A stretch of 64,000 nt of DNA from Betaproteobacteria bacterium (GTDB taxonomy: Bacteria; Pseudomonadota; Gammaproteobacteria; Burkholderiales; Rhodocyclaceae): assembly GCA_020621405.1 (NCBI GenBank), contig JAHRYN010000001.1, positions 759,883-823,882 on the forward strand. Direction: 5' to 3'. A program made the position numbers and the translations under genes. Positions 34,829 through 44,365 of the stretch are shown here, one piece after another. The notes beneath the pieces were generated by a model. The model was not told the origin of the DNA and did not search any database. It worked only from the letters and a program-made list of their open reading frames with translations. How positions within the stretch are numbered: the first letter of the stretch is position 1; each line of letters begins with the position of its first letter.

Positions 34829-35406
34829 TCCAGGCCCTGCTCGTGATGGCCGGACTGGCGCTCGCACTGGGCGCAGCGCTGGGGGCGGCTTCGGTCATCT
34901 TCCGTACCCAGGGCGATCCGCTGGTCGACAAGATCGACGCCATCCTGCCGCAGACGCAGTGCGGCCAGTGCGGCTTTCCGGGCTGCAAGCCCTACGCCAC
35001 GGCGATTGCCGGCGGCGAGGCCGACATCAACCAGTGTCCGCCCGGCGGTGACGAAGGCGTACGCAAGCTGGCCGACCTGCTGGGCCGCGAATTCAAGCCG
35101 CTGAACGCCGAGCACGGCGTCGAGAAGCCGAAATCGGTGGCCTTCATCGACGAGGCGACCTGCATCGGCTGCACGCTGTGCATACAGGCCTGCCCGGTGG
35201 ATGCCATCGTCGGCGCCGCCAAGCAGATGCACACCATCGTGGCCGGCCTGTGCACCGGCTGCGAGCTGTGCATCGCGCCCTGCCCGGCCGACTGCATCAC
35301 GATGGAGCCGGTACGGGAGACCGTGGAAAGCTGGAAATGGCGCTACCCGGTGTTTGAACTGAAGGTCGAGCCGCCAGTGACGGCACCGGCCAGGGAAGCG
35401 GCCTGA
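34825..35406 (+). CDS. rnfB: Rnf complex iron-sulfur subunit RnfB
   Basis: Membrane-anchored ferredoxin-type subunit of 193 residues. It has an N-terminal hydrophobic anchor, a cysteine-rich domain ([14 protein letters not shown]) and two 4Fe-4S motifs ([24 protein letters not shown]). It takes electrons from ferredoxin into the complex. The GTG start at 34825 overlaps the rnfA stop. Confidence 0.95.
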   Translation: MIQALLVMAGLALALGAALGAASVIFRTQGDPLVDKIDAILPQTQCGQCGFPGCKPYATAIAGGEADINQCPPGGDEGVRKLADLLGREFKPLNAEHGVEKPKSVAFIDEATCIGCTLCIQACPVDAIVGAAKQMHTIVAGLCTGCELCIAPCPADCITMEPVRETVESWKWRYPVFELKVEPPVTAPAREAA

Positions 35407-35407
35407 C

Positions 35408-37072
35408 ATGCTGCCACGGCTGTTTTCCTTCAACGGTGGCGTCAAGCCCGATCCGAACAAGGGCGACTCGACGCGCGAGCCGATCGCCCGCCTGCCGCTG
35501 CCGCCGCAACTGGTGGTGCCGCTGCACCAGCACATCGGCGGCACGCCGCGACCGCTGGTCGGCGTCGGCGAGCGCGTGCTGCGCGGGCAGCGCGTCGGCG
35601 GCGCCGACGGCAATGTATCCAGCGCGGTGCATGCGCCCACCTCGGGCCGCGTGATCGCGGTGGAGTCGCGCCTGATGCCGCACGCCTCCGGCCTGTCGGC
35701 ACCCGCCATCGTCATCGAACCGGACGGCGAGGATCGTCATGTCGAGCGCGAAGCCTTCGACTGGCACGCAGCCAGTCCGGGCGAAGTGCGCGACTTCCTG
35801 CGCGACGCCGGCGTGGTCGGTCTGGGCGGCGCGGTGTTTCCTAGCCATCTGAAGCTGAATCCGGGCAAGGCCGGGCACACCGACACGCTGGTGCTCAACG
35901 GCGCCGAATGCGAACCCTTCATCACCTGCGACGACATGCTGATGCGCACCGAGCCGGAAGGCATCCTGCGCGGCGCGCTGATCATGAAGAAGATGCTGGC
36001 GGCCAGACAGGTGCTGGTCGGCATCGAGGACAACAAGCCGGAAGCCGCCGCCGCGTTGAAAGCCGCTGCCGCAGCGCTGGGCGACACGTCGCTCGAAGTG
36101 GTGGTGGTGCCGACGCGCTACCCGGCCGGTGGCGCCAAGCAGCTGATACGCGTGCTGACCGGCATCGAGGTGCCGCACGGCAGCCGTTCGACCGACTACG
36201 GCGTGCAGTGCTTCAACGTCGCCACCTCGCTGGCCGTGTTCCAGGCGCTGGAACAGGGCGAACCGCTGATCCGCCGCATCGTCACCGTGGCCGGCAACGT
36301 CGAACGGCCGCGCAACTTCGAGGTCGCCATCGGCACGCCGATCGGCTTCGTGTTCGCGCACGCCGGCCTCAAGCCGGACACCGACAAGCTGATCATGGGC
36401 GGGCCGATGATGGGCATGCCACTACCCGGCGTCGATGCCCCGGTGGTCAAGGCGACGAACTGCCTGCTCGCCTCGTCCGCCGCGCTGTTCCCGCCGCCGG
36501 AACCGGAACTGCCGTGCATACGCTGTGGCGAATGCGCCCGCGCCTGCCCGGCCGACCTGCAGCCGTTCGAACTGTACTGGCACTCGCGCTCGCGCAATTT
36601 CGGCCGGGCGCAGGAATACCACCTGTTCGACTGCATCGAGTGCGGCTGCTGCGCCTATGTGTGCCCGTCGCACATACCGCTGGTCGATTACTACCGTTAC
36701 GCCAAGAGCGAGATCTGGGCGCGCGAGCGCGACAAGGACGCCGCAGATTCGGCGCGCGAGCGCTTCGAATTCCGCAACTGGCGCGCCGAGCGGGAAAAGG
36801 AAGAGAAGGCGGCACGGCTTGCCGCGCGCAGCGCGGCGAAGCCGGCTGCAGCACCCGCCGCCACGGACGGGGCGGCCCCGACCGCCGACGCTGCGGTCGA
36901 TCCGAAGAAGGCGCTGATCGAGGCCGCGATGGCGCGAGCGAAAGCGCAGAAGGAAGCCGTCGCGGCGAAGAACACGGCCGAACCGGACGCGGCGCAGCAG
37001 GCGCAGATCGACGAGGCGGACGCCCGCCGGGCACGCGCCGCAGCGACGCCGGACAGCGAACGGACCGAATGA
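35408..37072 (+). CDS. rnfC: Rnf complex NADH-binding subunit RnfC
   Basis: A 554-residue peripheral subunit with the NADH/FMN domain (GLGGAVFPSHLKL, LVLNGAECEP), an SLBB-like region and two 4Fe-4S motifs (CIRCGECARACP, CIECGCCAYVCP). The C-terminus is an Ala/Lys/Glu-rich extension (about residues 455-554), as in many proteobacterial RnfC proteins. It follows rnfB by one base. Confidence 0.95.
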   Translation: MLPRLFSFNGGVKPDPNKGDSTREPIARLPLPPQLVVPLHQHIGGTPRPLVGVGERVLRGQRVGGADGNVSSAVHAPTSGRVIAVESRLMPHASGLSAPAIVIEPDGEDRHVEREAFDWHAASPGEVRDFLRDAGVVGLGGAVFPSHLKLNPGKAGHTDTLVLNGAECEPFITCDDMLMRTEPEGILRGALIMKKMLAARQVLVGIEDNKPEAAAALKAAAAALGDTSLEVVVVPTRYPAGGAKQLIRVLTGIEVPHGSRSTDYGVQCFNVATSLAVFQALEQGEPLIRRIVTVAGNVERPRNFEVAIGTPIGFVFAHAGLKPDTDKLIMGGPMMGMPLPGVDAPVVKATNCLLASSAALFPPPEPELPCIRCGECARACPADLQPFELYWHSRSRNFGRAQEYHLFDCIECGCCAYVCPSHIPLVDYYRYAKSEIWARERDKDAADSARERFEFRNWRAEREKEEKAARLAARSAAKPAAAPAATDGAAPTADAAVDPKKALIEAAMARAKAQKEAVAAKNTAEPDAAQQAQIDEADARRARAAATPDSERTE

Positions 37073-37124
37073 TCCGCCACTCACCCCACCACGCCGTCAG
37101 TACGGCACACCGGCACTGAACCGG

Positions 37125-38153
37125 ATGTACAACTCACCTTTCCTCCGTCAGAAAGCCAGCGTGCGCCGCGTCATGGTCACCGTGCTGGTCGCCATGCTGC
37201 CCGCCATCGCCGTGCAGGTCTGGCTGTTCGGCATCGGCCTGCTGCTGCAGCTCGCCATCGCCAGCGCGGTCGCTCTGGCCTGCGAAGCCGGCATGCTGGC
37301 GCTGCGCCGCCGTCCGGTCGCACGCGCGCTCGGTGACGGCAGCGCGCTGGTCACCGCCTGGCTGATCGCGGTCTGCCTGCCGCCGCTGCTGCCCTGGTGG
37401 ATGATCGTGCTCGGCACCGCGTTCGCCATCGTCATCGGCAAACATCTGTACGGCGGCCTCGGCCAGAATCCGTTCAATCCGGCGATGCTGGCCTACTGCG
37501 TGCTGATCGTCAGCTTCCCGGCGCTGATGTCGCAATGGCCCGGGCTGCATGGCGGTGACGCCGCGGCGCAGCTGCACTGGATCGCCGGCGGCGAACGCAC
37601 GCTCGACGCGATGACCGGCGCCACGCCGCTGGACGCGCTGCGCACCGGCCTGCACGGTGGCGGCGAAGTCGCCTCGGTCATGCAGTCTGCCGCCGTCGGG
37701 CCGGCGTTCGGCCATGTCGCCGGCGCCGGCTGGGAATGGGTGGCGCTGGCCTGGGCGGCCGGCGGCCTGCTGCTGCTGGCCATGCGCATCATCACCTGGC
37801 ACATCCCGGTCGCCTTCCTCGGCACGCTGGCAGCCATCGCCGGTCTGGCCAGCGCCATCGACGGCGCACATTTCGCCGGTCCGGCCTTCCATCTGCTGGC
37901 GGGCGGCAGCATGCTGGGCGCCTTCTTCATCGCGACCGACCCGGTGTCGGGTGCGACCACGCCGCGCGGCAAATTGATATTCGCCGCCGGCATCGCACTG
38001 ATCGCCTGGCTGATCCGCAGCTTCGGCGCCTACCCGGACGGCATTGCGTTCGCCGTGCTGCTGATGAACATCTGCGTGCCGCTGATCGACCAGAAAACCC
38101 AGCCGCCGGTATTCGGCCACAAGCTGGGCAAGCCGGACGGAGGCGCGAAATGA
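37125..38153 (+). CDS. rnfD: Rnf complex subunit RnfD
   Basis: A 342-residue membrane subunit with about nine spans and the conserved covalent-FMN threonine region (TDPVSGATTPRGK, SGAT). It carries one flavin of the sodium- or proton-pumping path. It overlaps rnfG by 4 bases. Confidence 0.95.
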   Translation: MYNSPFLRQKASVRRVMVTVLVAMLPAIAVQVWLFGIGLLLQLAIASAVALACEAGMLALRRRPVARALGDGSALVTAWLIAVCLPPLLPWWMIVLGTAFAIVIGKHLYGGLGQNPFNPAMLAYCVLIVSFPALMSQWPGLHGGDAAAQLHWIAGGERTLDAMTGATPLDALRTGLHGGGEVASVMQSAAVGPAFGHVAGAGWEWVALAWAAGGLLLLAMRIITWHIPVAFLGTLAAIAGLASAIDGAHFAGPAFHLLAGGSMLGAFFIATDPVSGATTPRGKLIFAAGIALIAWLIRSFGAYPDGIAFAVLLMNICVPLIDQKTQPPVFGHKLGKPDGGAK

Positions 38154-38923
38154 GCGACGCCACACCCGACACGCAGCCGGGCGACGTGCCGGCGCAGGCC
38201 CTGCCGCCGGCCCCCGGTGCCGCTGGCACCGCGATGCGCTCCGCCGTGCTGCTGGGGCTGTTTACCGTGGCCTTTACCGCGCTGATGGCGGTCACCTACG
38301 AGGCCGCGCGCGAACCGATACGGCTGTCGGTCGAGGCACGCCGGCTGGAACTGATCGGCCAGGTGCTGCCGCCCGCCGACTACGACAACGCGCTGCTCGA
38401 AGATACCGTGCAGCTGCCGGCGCTCGGTGCGCTCGGCATCGACGGGCCGGTCACGCTGCACCGCGCACGGCGCGCCGGCGAACCGGTGGCGCTGGTGTTC
38501 GAGGCGCAGGCGCCGGATGGCTACAGCGGTGCGATCCGGCTGCTGATCGCGCTGCGCGCCAGCGGCGAAGTGGCCGGCGTGCGCGTGATCGCGCACCGTG
38601 AAACGCCGGGCCTGGGCGACTACATCGATCCGGCCAAGGATCGCGCCAACCCGCCGTGGATCACCCAGTTCGCGGGTCGTGACACCTCTCCGGCGACGCG
38701 CTGGAAGGTACGCAAGGACGGCGGCGATTTCGCCTACATGAGCGGCGCCACCATTTCGGCACGCGCCGTCGTACACGCGGTCGGCCGGGCCGCGGCCGCC
38801 ATCGCGCCGGCGCGCGATGCCCTGTTCGGACTGCCGGCCGGTGCTGCGGCGGACGAGGCGTTCAAGACGTCACCCGCGGCGCCTGACGCACACGGCGACG
38901 CATCGAGGAGCACACCGCAATGA
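38150..38923 (+). CDS. rnfG: Rnf complex flavoprotein subunit RnfG
   Basis: A 257-residue subunit with one N-terminal membrane span (about residues 30-50) and a periplasmic FMN-binding domain. The covalent FMN site SGATISARAV is present (Thr of SGAT). It has a longer N-terminal Pro/Ala-rich leader and C-terminal tail than E. coli RsxG. It overlaps rnfE by 4 bases. Confidence 0.94.
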   Translation: MSDATPDTQPGDVPAQALPPAPGAAGTAMRSAVLLGLFTVAFTALMAVTYEAAREPIRLSVEARRLELIGQVLPPADYDNALLEDTVQLPALGALGIDGPVTLHRARRAGEPVALVFEAQAPDGYSGAIRLLIALRASGEVAGVRVIAHRETPGLGDYIDPAKDRANPPWITQFAGRDTSPATRWKVRKDGGDFAYMSGATISARAVVHAVGRAAAAIAPARDALFGLPAGAAADEAFKTSPAAPDAHGDASRSTPQ

Positions 38924-39612
38924 ATCCCGAAGAACGCGCCGCGCTCGGCGACATCGGCCGCAAGGGCCTGTGGGAGAACAACACCGCGCTGGTGCAGCTG
39001 CTCGGCATGTGCCCGCTGCTCGCGGTCAGCACCAGCTTCGTCAATGCGGTCAGCCTGTCGCTGGCCACGGTGCTGGTGATGGCGCTGTCCGGCGGCGTGG
39101 TGGCGGCACTGCGCACGCTGATTCCGCACGAAATCCGCATCCCGGTGTTCATCCTGATCATCGCCGCGCTGGTCACCTGCCTCGACCTCGCGTTCAACGC
39201 CTGGCTGCACGAGCTGTATCTGGTGCTCGGCATCTTCATACCGTTGATCGTCACCAACTGCATCGTGCTGGCGCGGGTCGAAGCCTTCGCCGCCAAGAAC
39301 TCGCCGCTGGCCGCAACCTGGGACGGCGCGGCCATGGGCCTGGGCCTGCTGTGGGTGCTGGCGCTGCTCGGCAGCGCACGCGAACTGATCGGCTCGGGCA
39401 CGCTGTTCTCGGGCATCCAGATGATCCTGCCGGGCGCCCACCCGCTGCAGTTGCTGGGTGAGGACTACCGCGGCCTGCTGATCGCCATCCTGCCGCCGGG
39501 CGCGTTTATTTTGCTCGGCCTGCTGATCGCCACGCGCAATGCCTGGATGGCGCACGTGGCCAAAGTGCGTGCGGCCGCGCCGCACGCGCCGACCGACGTG
39601 GCATCGGCCTGA
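38920..39612 (+). CDS. rnfE: Rnf complex subunit RnfE
   Basis: A 230-residue membrane subunit related to RnfA. It has the NNTALVQLLGMCPLLAVS start and the LIVTNCIVLAR cysteine motif of the membrane cluster. Its stop shares one base with the ATG of nth. Confidence 0.95.
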   Translation: MNPEERAALGDIGRKGLWENNTALVQLLGMCPLLAVSTSFVNAVSLSLATVLVMALSGGVVAALRTLIPHEIRIPVFILIIAALVTCLDLAFNAWLHELYLVLGIFIPLIVTNCIVLARVEAFAAKNSPLAATWDGAAMGLGLLWVLALLGSARELIGSGTLFSGIQMILPGAHPLQLLGEDYRGLLIAILPPGAFILLGLLIATRNAWMAHVAKVRAAAPHAPTDVASA

Positions 39613-40268
39613 TGGCGCGTACCAGCCGGCTCACGCGCGACGAAGTCCGCACGATGTTCGAGCGGCTGCGCGCCGCGAATCCGGCCCCGAAAAGCGACCT
39701 CGAATACGGCTCGCCCTACCAGCTTCTGGTGGCGGTGGTGCTGTCGGCGCAGGCCACCGACAAGGGCGTCAATGTCGCCACGCGCAAGCTGTTCCCGGTC
39801 GCACCGACGCCGGAGGCGATGGTGAGTCTCGGCGTCGAAGGCGTGGAGGACTACATCAAGACCATAGGCCTGTTCCGCGCCAAGGCGAAGAATGTGGTGG
39901 CACTGTCGCACCAGCTGCTGGAGAAGCACGGCGGCGAGGTGCCACGCGACCGCGCCGCGCTCGAAGCCCTGCCCGGCGTCGGCCGCAAGACCGCCAACGT
40001 GGTGCTGAACATCGTGTTCGGCGAGCCGGTGATGGCAGTCGACACGCACATCTTCCGCATATCGAACCGCATGGGTCTGGCCCCCGGCAAGGACGTGCTG
40101 GCGGTCGAACACGCACTGCTCAAGGTGGTGCCGGCCGAATTCATGCTGCACGCCCACCACTGGCTCATCCTGCACGGCCGCTACACCTGCACCGCACGCA
40201 AGCCGCTGTGCGGCCAGTGCGGCCTGACCGACCTGTGCCGCTTCCGCGACAAGACCATCGCCACCTGA
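39612..40268 (+). CDS. nth: Endonuclease III
   Basis: DNA glycosylase/AP lyase that removes oxidised pyrimidines. The 218-residue product has the helix-hairpin-helix with catalytic Lys126 (PGVGRKTANV), Asp144 (VDTH) and the 4Fe-4S cysteines C193, C200, C203 and C209. The rnf-nth order is the same as the rsx-nth operon of E. coli, where the link is genetic rather than biochemical. Confidence 0.96.
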   Translation: MARTSRLTRDEVRTMFERLRAANPAPKSDLEYGSPYQLLVAVVLSAQATDKGVNVATRKLFPVAPTPEAMVSLGVEGVEDYIKTIGLFRAKAKNVVALSHQLLEKHGGEVPRDRAALEALPGVGRKTANVVLNIVFGEPVMAVDTHIFRISNRMGLAPGKDVLAVEHALLKVVPAEFMLHAHHWLILHGRYTCTARKPLCGQCGLTDLCRFRDKTIAT

Positions 40269-40297
40269 CCGGTCAGGCAGAGGCGAAGCGCGGTCTT

Positions 40298-40560
40298 CGC
40301 AAGAGCGAGCGTTGCTCGCGAAATCCCACATCGATCACCACCCACCGCCGCCCGACGACCGCATCGCGACCATGGGTCGCTCCTGCAGGGCGCACAGCAC
40401 GGCGGTTTTCGTAGGAGCGAGCCATGCTCGCGAAACCCCACGTCGATCACCGACCATCGCCACCCGACGACCGCATCGCGACCATGGGTCGCTCCTGCAA
40501 AACCATGACGCCGCATCCCCTGTAGGAGCGAGCCATGCTCGCGATTCCCAACGTCGACGC
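40298..40560. repeat. REP/BIME-like repeat array D (two units plus a half)
   Basis: Units at about 40298-40388 and 40411-40499 and a half unit at 40521-40560, with the same ends as the other arrays (GTAGGAGCGAGCCATGCTCGCGA-type, split into AGGAGCGAGC and CATGCTCGCG) and a middle with CATCGATCACC. It fills the gap between the convergent nth and c-di-GMP genes, whose 3' ends face each other. Confidence 0.9.
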
Positions 40561-40574
40561 CGTGCGGGGATCGT

Positions 40575-43500
40575 TCAGTCGATCAGGAAACGCGCGGTGA
40601 ATTCATCGGCCGGCAGCGGTTTGCTGAACAGATAACCCTGCCAGGCATCGCACTGCTGTTCCTTCAGGAAGGCCAGCTGCTCCGGCGTTTCGACGCCTTC
40701 GGCCACGACGCGCAACTTGAGCGTGTGCGCCATCGCGATGATGGTGGCGGCGATTTCCATGTCATTCCGGTCCTGCGGGATGTCGCGCACGAAGCTCTGG
40801 TCGATCTTGAGCACGTCGATCGGGAAGCGCTTCAGATAGGCCAGCGACGAATACCCGGTACCGAAGTCGTCGATCGACAGCGTGATGCCGAGCGCCTTGA
40901 GCGCGCGCAGCCGCATTTCGGTCGATACGTGGTCACCGGCCAGCGTGGATTCGGTCAGTTCGATCTCCAGCCAGTCGGGGCCGACGCCCGCTTCGGCCAT
41001 CAGCGCGGCGACACGCTGCGGCAGGTCGGCCTGCTGCAGCTGCCGGGCCGACAGATTGACCGCGATCGTGAAGTGATGACCGGCGTCCTGCCACTTGCGC
41101 GCCTGGGCGCAGGCGGTACGCAGCACCCATTCGCCGATCGGCACGATCAGTCCGGTTTCCTCGGCTACCGGTATGAAGCGGGCCGGTGAAATCAGGCCCT
41201 CGTCCGGATCGCGCCAGCGCACCAGCGCCTCGGTACCGATCAGACGGCCGGTCGCCATGTCGATCTGCGGCTGGAAATGCAACGCGAAATCGCCGTGCTC
41301 CAGCGCGCGGCGCAGACGGGTGTCCAGATGCAGCTTGTCCTGCGCGGCGCGGCTCATGGCCTCGGTGTAGAAGCGGAAGGCACCGCGTCCGGATTCCTTG
41401 GCCTGGTACATCGCGACGTCGGAGTGCTGGATCAGTTCGGTGACCGTCGTGCCATCTTCCGGAAATACTGAAATGCCGATGCTGGCGCCTATGTAGATCT
41501 CGCGCCCCCCGGCCAGCACGAATGGCGCATGCAGCAGATCGAGCAGCATCCGTGCGACTCGGGCGGCATCGTCCGGCGTCTCCATCTCCTCGATCAGCAG
41601 CACGAACTCGTCGCCACCCAGCCGTGCCAGCGTATCGACTTCACGCAGCCGCGCACGCAGGCGCTGCGCGATGGCGGCCAGCAGTTCGTCGCCGACCGGA
41701 TGGCCCAGGCTGTCGTTGACGTTCTTGAACCGGTCCAGATCGATGAACAGCAGCGCAGCGCGTGCCTTGTTGCGTGCCGCCTTGTCTATCGCATGCTGGA
41801 CACGCGACTGCAGCAGCAGGCGGTTCGGCAGGTCGGTCAGCGGATCGTGATGGGCAAGATAGTCGAGCTGCGCTTCCGACCGCTTGAGCTGGCTGACGTC
41901 GGTCATTACCGCAACGTAATGGCTGGGCTTGCCGGCATCATCCTGCACCGTGCTGATGGTCAGCAGCTGCTGATACAGCTCGCCGTTCTTGCGCCGGTTC
42001 CACACTTCGCCCTGCCAGTGACCGCAGCCGAGCACGGCCGCCCACATGGTCTGGTAGAACTCAAGCTCGTGCCGCCCCGACTGCAGGATGCGCGGCGTCT
42101 TGCCCAATGCCTCGAACTCGCTGTATCCGCTGATCTCGGTGAACGCGCGGTTGAGCGCCACGATGCGCGCGTCGAGATCGGTGATGAACACGCCGTCGCG
42201 CGTACTTTCGAACACCGCCGCCGCCTGCCGCAGCGCCGTGGCGGCGCGCACCTTCTGTACCGCCAGCCCGGTGATGCGGCTGAAATCGTTGATCAGCCCG
42301 AACTGCGAGGCATCGGGCAGGCAGGGGAAGTCGTGATAGACGGCGAAGGTGCCCAGCACGTGGCCGTCGTCGTTCTTGAACGGAACCGACCAGCAGGAAC
42401 GGAAACCTGCGCGGCGGACCACATCGACATAATTCGTCCAGTACGGGTGATCGAGCACGTCCTCGGCCAGCACCGGTTCGCCGGTGAATGCAGCCGTCCC
42501 GCAGCAGCCGGCCCCCACTTCGGGCAACAGCCCCTCGACCGCGGCGTTGTAGAAACCGGGCAGTGACGGCGCCGCGCCGTTGATCAGACGACCGCTCGAC
42601 TCGTCCAGCAGCAGGATCGATACGCGCATCGCCGGCTCGATCGACTGCATGCGCAGCGCGATGGCTTCGAGTATGTGGCCGAGCGGTTCGGATGCGACGA
42701 TGCGGTCGAGCACTTCGGCGCGCGCATCACCGATCAGCGCTGCCCGCTTGTCGGCCGTGATGTCGGTCCACGATCCGACGAAATCGGCCGTGTCGGCGTG
42801 CGGCGTGCCGACCCGCCGCAGTTCGTCACGCACCCATATCTCACTGCCGTCCTGGCGGCGGAAGCGGTATTCGTGATTCAGATAGCCGTCAGCCAGCAGC
42901 CGGGAGGTGCGTGCGACCGCGTCGTCGCGGTCCAGCGGATTCACGCCCGCCAGCCACCAGTCCGGTTCGAGCGCCTCGCCGACCTCGTAGCCCAGAATGC
43001 GTTTCACGTTCTCGCTGACCCAGGTCGACCGGACCTCGCCCGCCTGGATGCGCAGGCTGTACACAATGGTCGGACTGGACGCGAGCAGCTGCGCCATGCG
43101 CTGGTTGGTGTCGCGCAGGCGTTGTTCCTCGCGTGCCAGTTCGGCGCGCCGATGCACTTTTTCCAGCGTTGCCGGCAGCTCGAACAGATAGCCCTGATGC
43201 TTGACCAGATAGTCGTCCACACCGAGATGCAGCGCACTGGATGCCAGCTGCTCGCTGTCCTGCCCGGCGATCATGACCACCGGGGTCTGCAGCAGGCGTT
43301 CCAGCCGGATCAGCCGGACCAGCTCCAGTCCCCGGGTGCCCTGCATGCGGGCATCGATCAGCAGCACGTCGAAGCCCGCTTCCTCGTCAGGACCGGTCGG
43401 CAGGCGTGCGACCACCTCGGCGAATCCGTTCACCGCCTCGAGCTTGATCTGCGGCGCCTGCCTGAGCAGATGCCGGCGCATCAGGTCGAGGTCGAACGCG

Positions 43501-43922
43501 TTCGAGTCGGCGCACAGCACGCGTATCGGCCGGTCACGCCGTGCCGACATGCTGCGGAAGCGGAGCAGCGCCGCGTCAAGCACGCGCGGAAGACGTTCGA
43601 GATACTGATCGCGCTTGATCAGGTAATCGTCGGCCCCGGCCTTCAGTGCCGCAATGGCCGCGTCGCCGTCGCCGGAGCCGGTCAGCACCACCACCGCAAG
43701 CGGATAGCCCAGCTCGCGCACATGCGCCAGCAGCTCCAGCCCGGTACCGTCGGGCAGCTTGAGGTCGGTCAGCAGCAGGTCGAACGCCTGCCCGGCCAGC
43801 AGGCGATGGGCTTCCGCCAGCGACGTGGCAAGTTCGACCTGCGACCCGTGACCGCTGCGCGACAGCGCGCGCTGCATCAGGTCGGCATCGACTGCGGAAT
43901 CTTCGGCGTAGAGGATGCGCAT
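40575..43922 (-). CDS. REC-REC-PAS-GAF-PAS-GGDEF-EAL c-di-GMP turnover protein
   Basis: A 1115-residue cytoplasmic protein. In order it has two receiver domains (LLLTDLKLPDG, about residues 1-120; VLLIDARMQG, about 130-255), a PAS domain (about 275-395), a GAF domain (about 400-560), a PAS domain (about 565-685), a diguanylate cyclase domain with intact GGDEF (RLGGDEFVLL) and the RxxD inhibition site five residues before it (REVD), and an EAL phosphodiesterase domain with EALVRW, DDFGTGYSS and the KIDQSF motif. Both output domains appear catalytically complete. Its ATG overlaps the stop of the receiver gene (TGATG). Last gene of a six-gene signalling operon. Confidence 0.94.
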   Translation of the reverse strand: MRILYAEDSAVDADLMQRALSRSGHGSQVELATSLAEAHRLLAGQAFDLLLTDLKLPDGTGLELLAHVRELGYPLAVVVLTGSGDGDAAIAALKAGADDYLIKRDQYLERLPRVLDAALLRFRSMSARRDRPIRVLCADSNAFDLDLMRRHLLRQAPQIKLEAVNGFAEVVARLPTGPDEEAGFDVLLIDARMQGTRGLELVRLIRLERLLQTPVVMIAGQDSEQLASSALHLGVDDYLVKHQGYLFELPATLEKVHRRAELAREEQRLRDTNQRMAQLLASSPTIVYSLRIQAGEVRSTWVSENVKRILGYEVGEALEPDWWLAGVNPLDRDDAVARTSRLLADGYLNHEYRFRRQDGSEIWVRDELRRVGTPHADTADFVGSWTDITADKRAALIGDARAEVLDRIVASEPLGHILEAIALRMQSIEPAMRVSILLLDESSGRLINGAAPSLPGFYNAAVEGLLPEVGAGCCGTAAFTGEPVLAEDVLDHPYWTNYVDVVRRAGFRSCWSVPFKNDDGHVLGTFAVYHDFPCLPDASQFGLINDFSRITGLAVQKVRAATALRQAAAVFESTRDGVFITDLDARIVALNRAFTEISGYSEFEALGKTPRILQSGRHELEFYQTMWAAVLGCGHWQGEVWNRRKNGELYQQLLTISTVQDDAGKPSHYVAVMTDVSQLKRSEAQLDYLAHHDPLTDLPNRLLLQSRVQHAIDKAARNKARAALLFIDLDRFKNVNDSLGHPVGDELLAAIAQRLRARLREVDTLARLGGDEFVLLIEEMETPDDAARVARMLLDLLHAPFVLAGGREIYIGASIGISVFPEDGTTVTELIQHSDVAMYQAKESGRGAFRFYTEAMSRAAQDKLHLDTRLRRALEHGDFALHFQPQIDMATGRLIGTEALVRWRDPDEGLISPARFIPVAEETGLIVPIGEWVLRTACAQARKWQDAGHHFTIAVNLSARQLQQADLPQRVAALMAEAGVGPDWLEIELTESTLAGDHVSTEMRLRALKALGITLSIDDFGTGYSSLAYLKRFPIDVLKIDQSFVRDIPQDRNDMEIAATIIAMAHTLKLRVVAEGVETPEQLAFLKEQQCDAWQGYLFSKPLPADEFTARFLID

Positions 43923-44365
43923 CACGTCGGGTGCTGGTTCAGCTCGCCCCAGTAGCGCTCGATATGTCCCGCCGCTTCGACGAAACGATCGTAGTCCACC
44001 GGCTTGACGATGTAGGAATTGACGCCCAGCGTGTAAGCGTCCGCCAGATCACGGTCTTCCGACGACGAGCTGAGCATGATGACCGGAATGCACCGGTACT
44101 TCGGATGCGCCTTGAGCTGCCGGAGCACCTCGATGCCGTTGACGCGCGGCAGATTGATGTCGAGCAGTATCAGCGACGGCGGTCGCTCCCCGGCATCCCA
44201 GCGCGGAATCATGCCGAGCGCCTGTTCGCCGTCGTGCGCCACGCTGATCGGACCGAGCGACCGGCTGCGCGCGAACGCGCGGCGGGTCAGGTCGATGTCG
44301 ACCGGATTGTCCTCGACCAGCAGGATGGGCCGGACCGCCGGCTGCGGACGGGCGACACTCATCAT
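43922..44365 (-). CDS. Single-domain response regulator
   Basis: A 147-residue stand-alone receiver of the type found after bacteriophytochrome-like kinases. The phospho-acceptor Asp lies in LILLDINLPRVNG, the Thr/Ser switch in VIMLSSSSE and the Lys in YIVKPVDY. With no output domain it probably passes phosphate or a conformational signal onward. It is translationally coupled to both neighbours (ATGA with the kinase, TGATG with the GGDEF-EAL gene). Confidence 0.93.
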   Translation of the reverse strand: MMSVARPQPAVRPILLVEDNPVDIDLTRRAFARSRSLGPISVAHDGEQALGMIPRWDAGERPPSLILLDINLPRVNGIEVLRQLKAHPKYRCIPVIMLSSSSEDRDLADAYTLGVNSYIVKPVDYDRFVEAAGHIERYWGELNQHPT

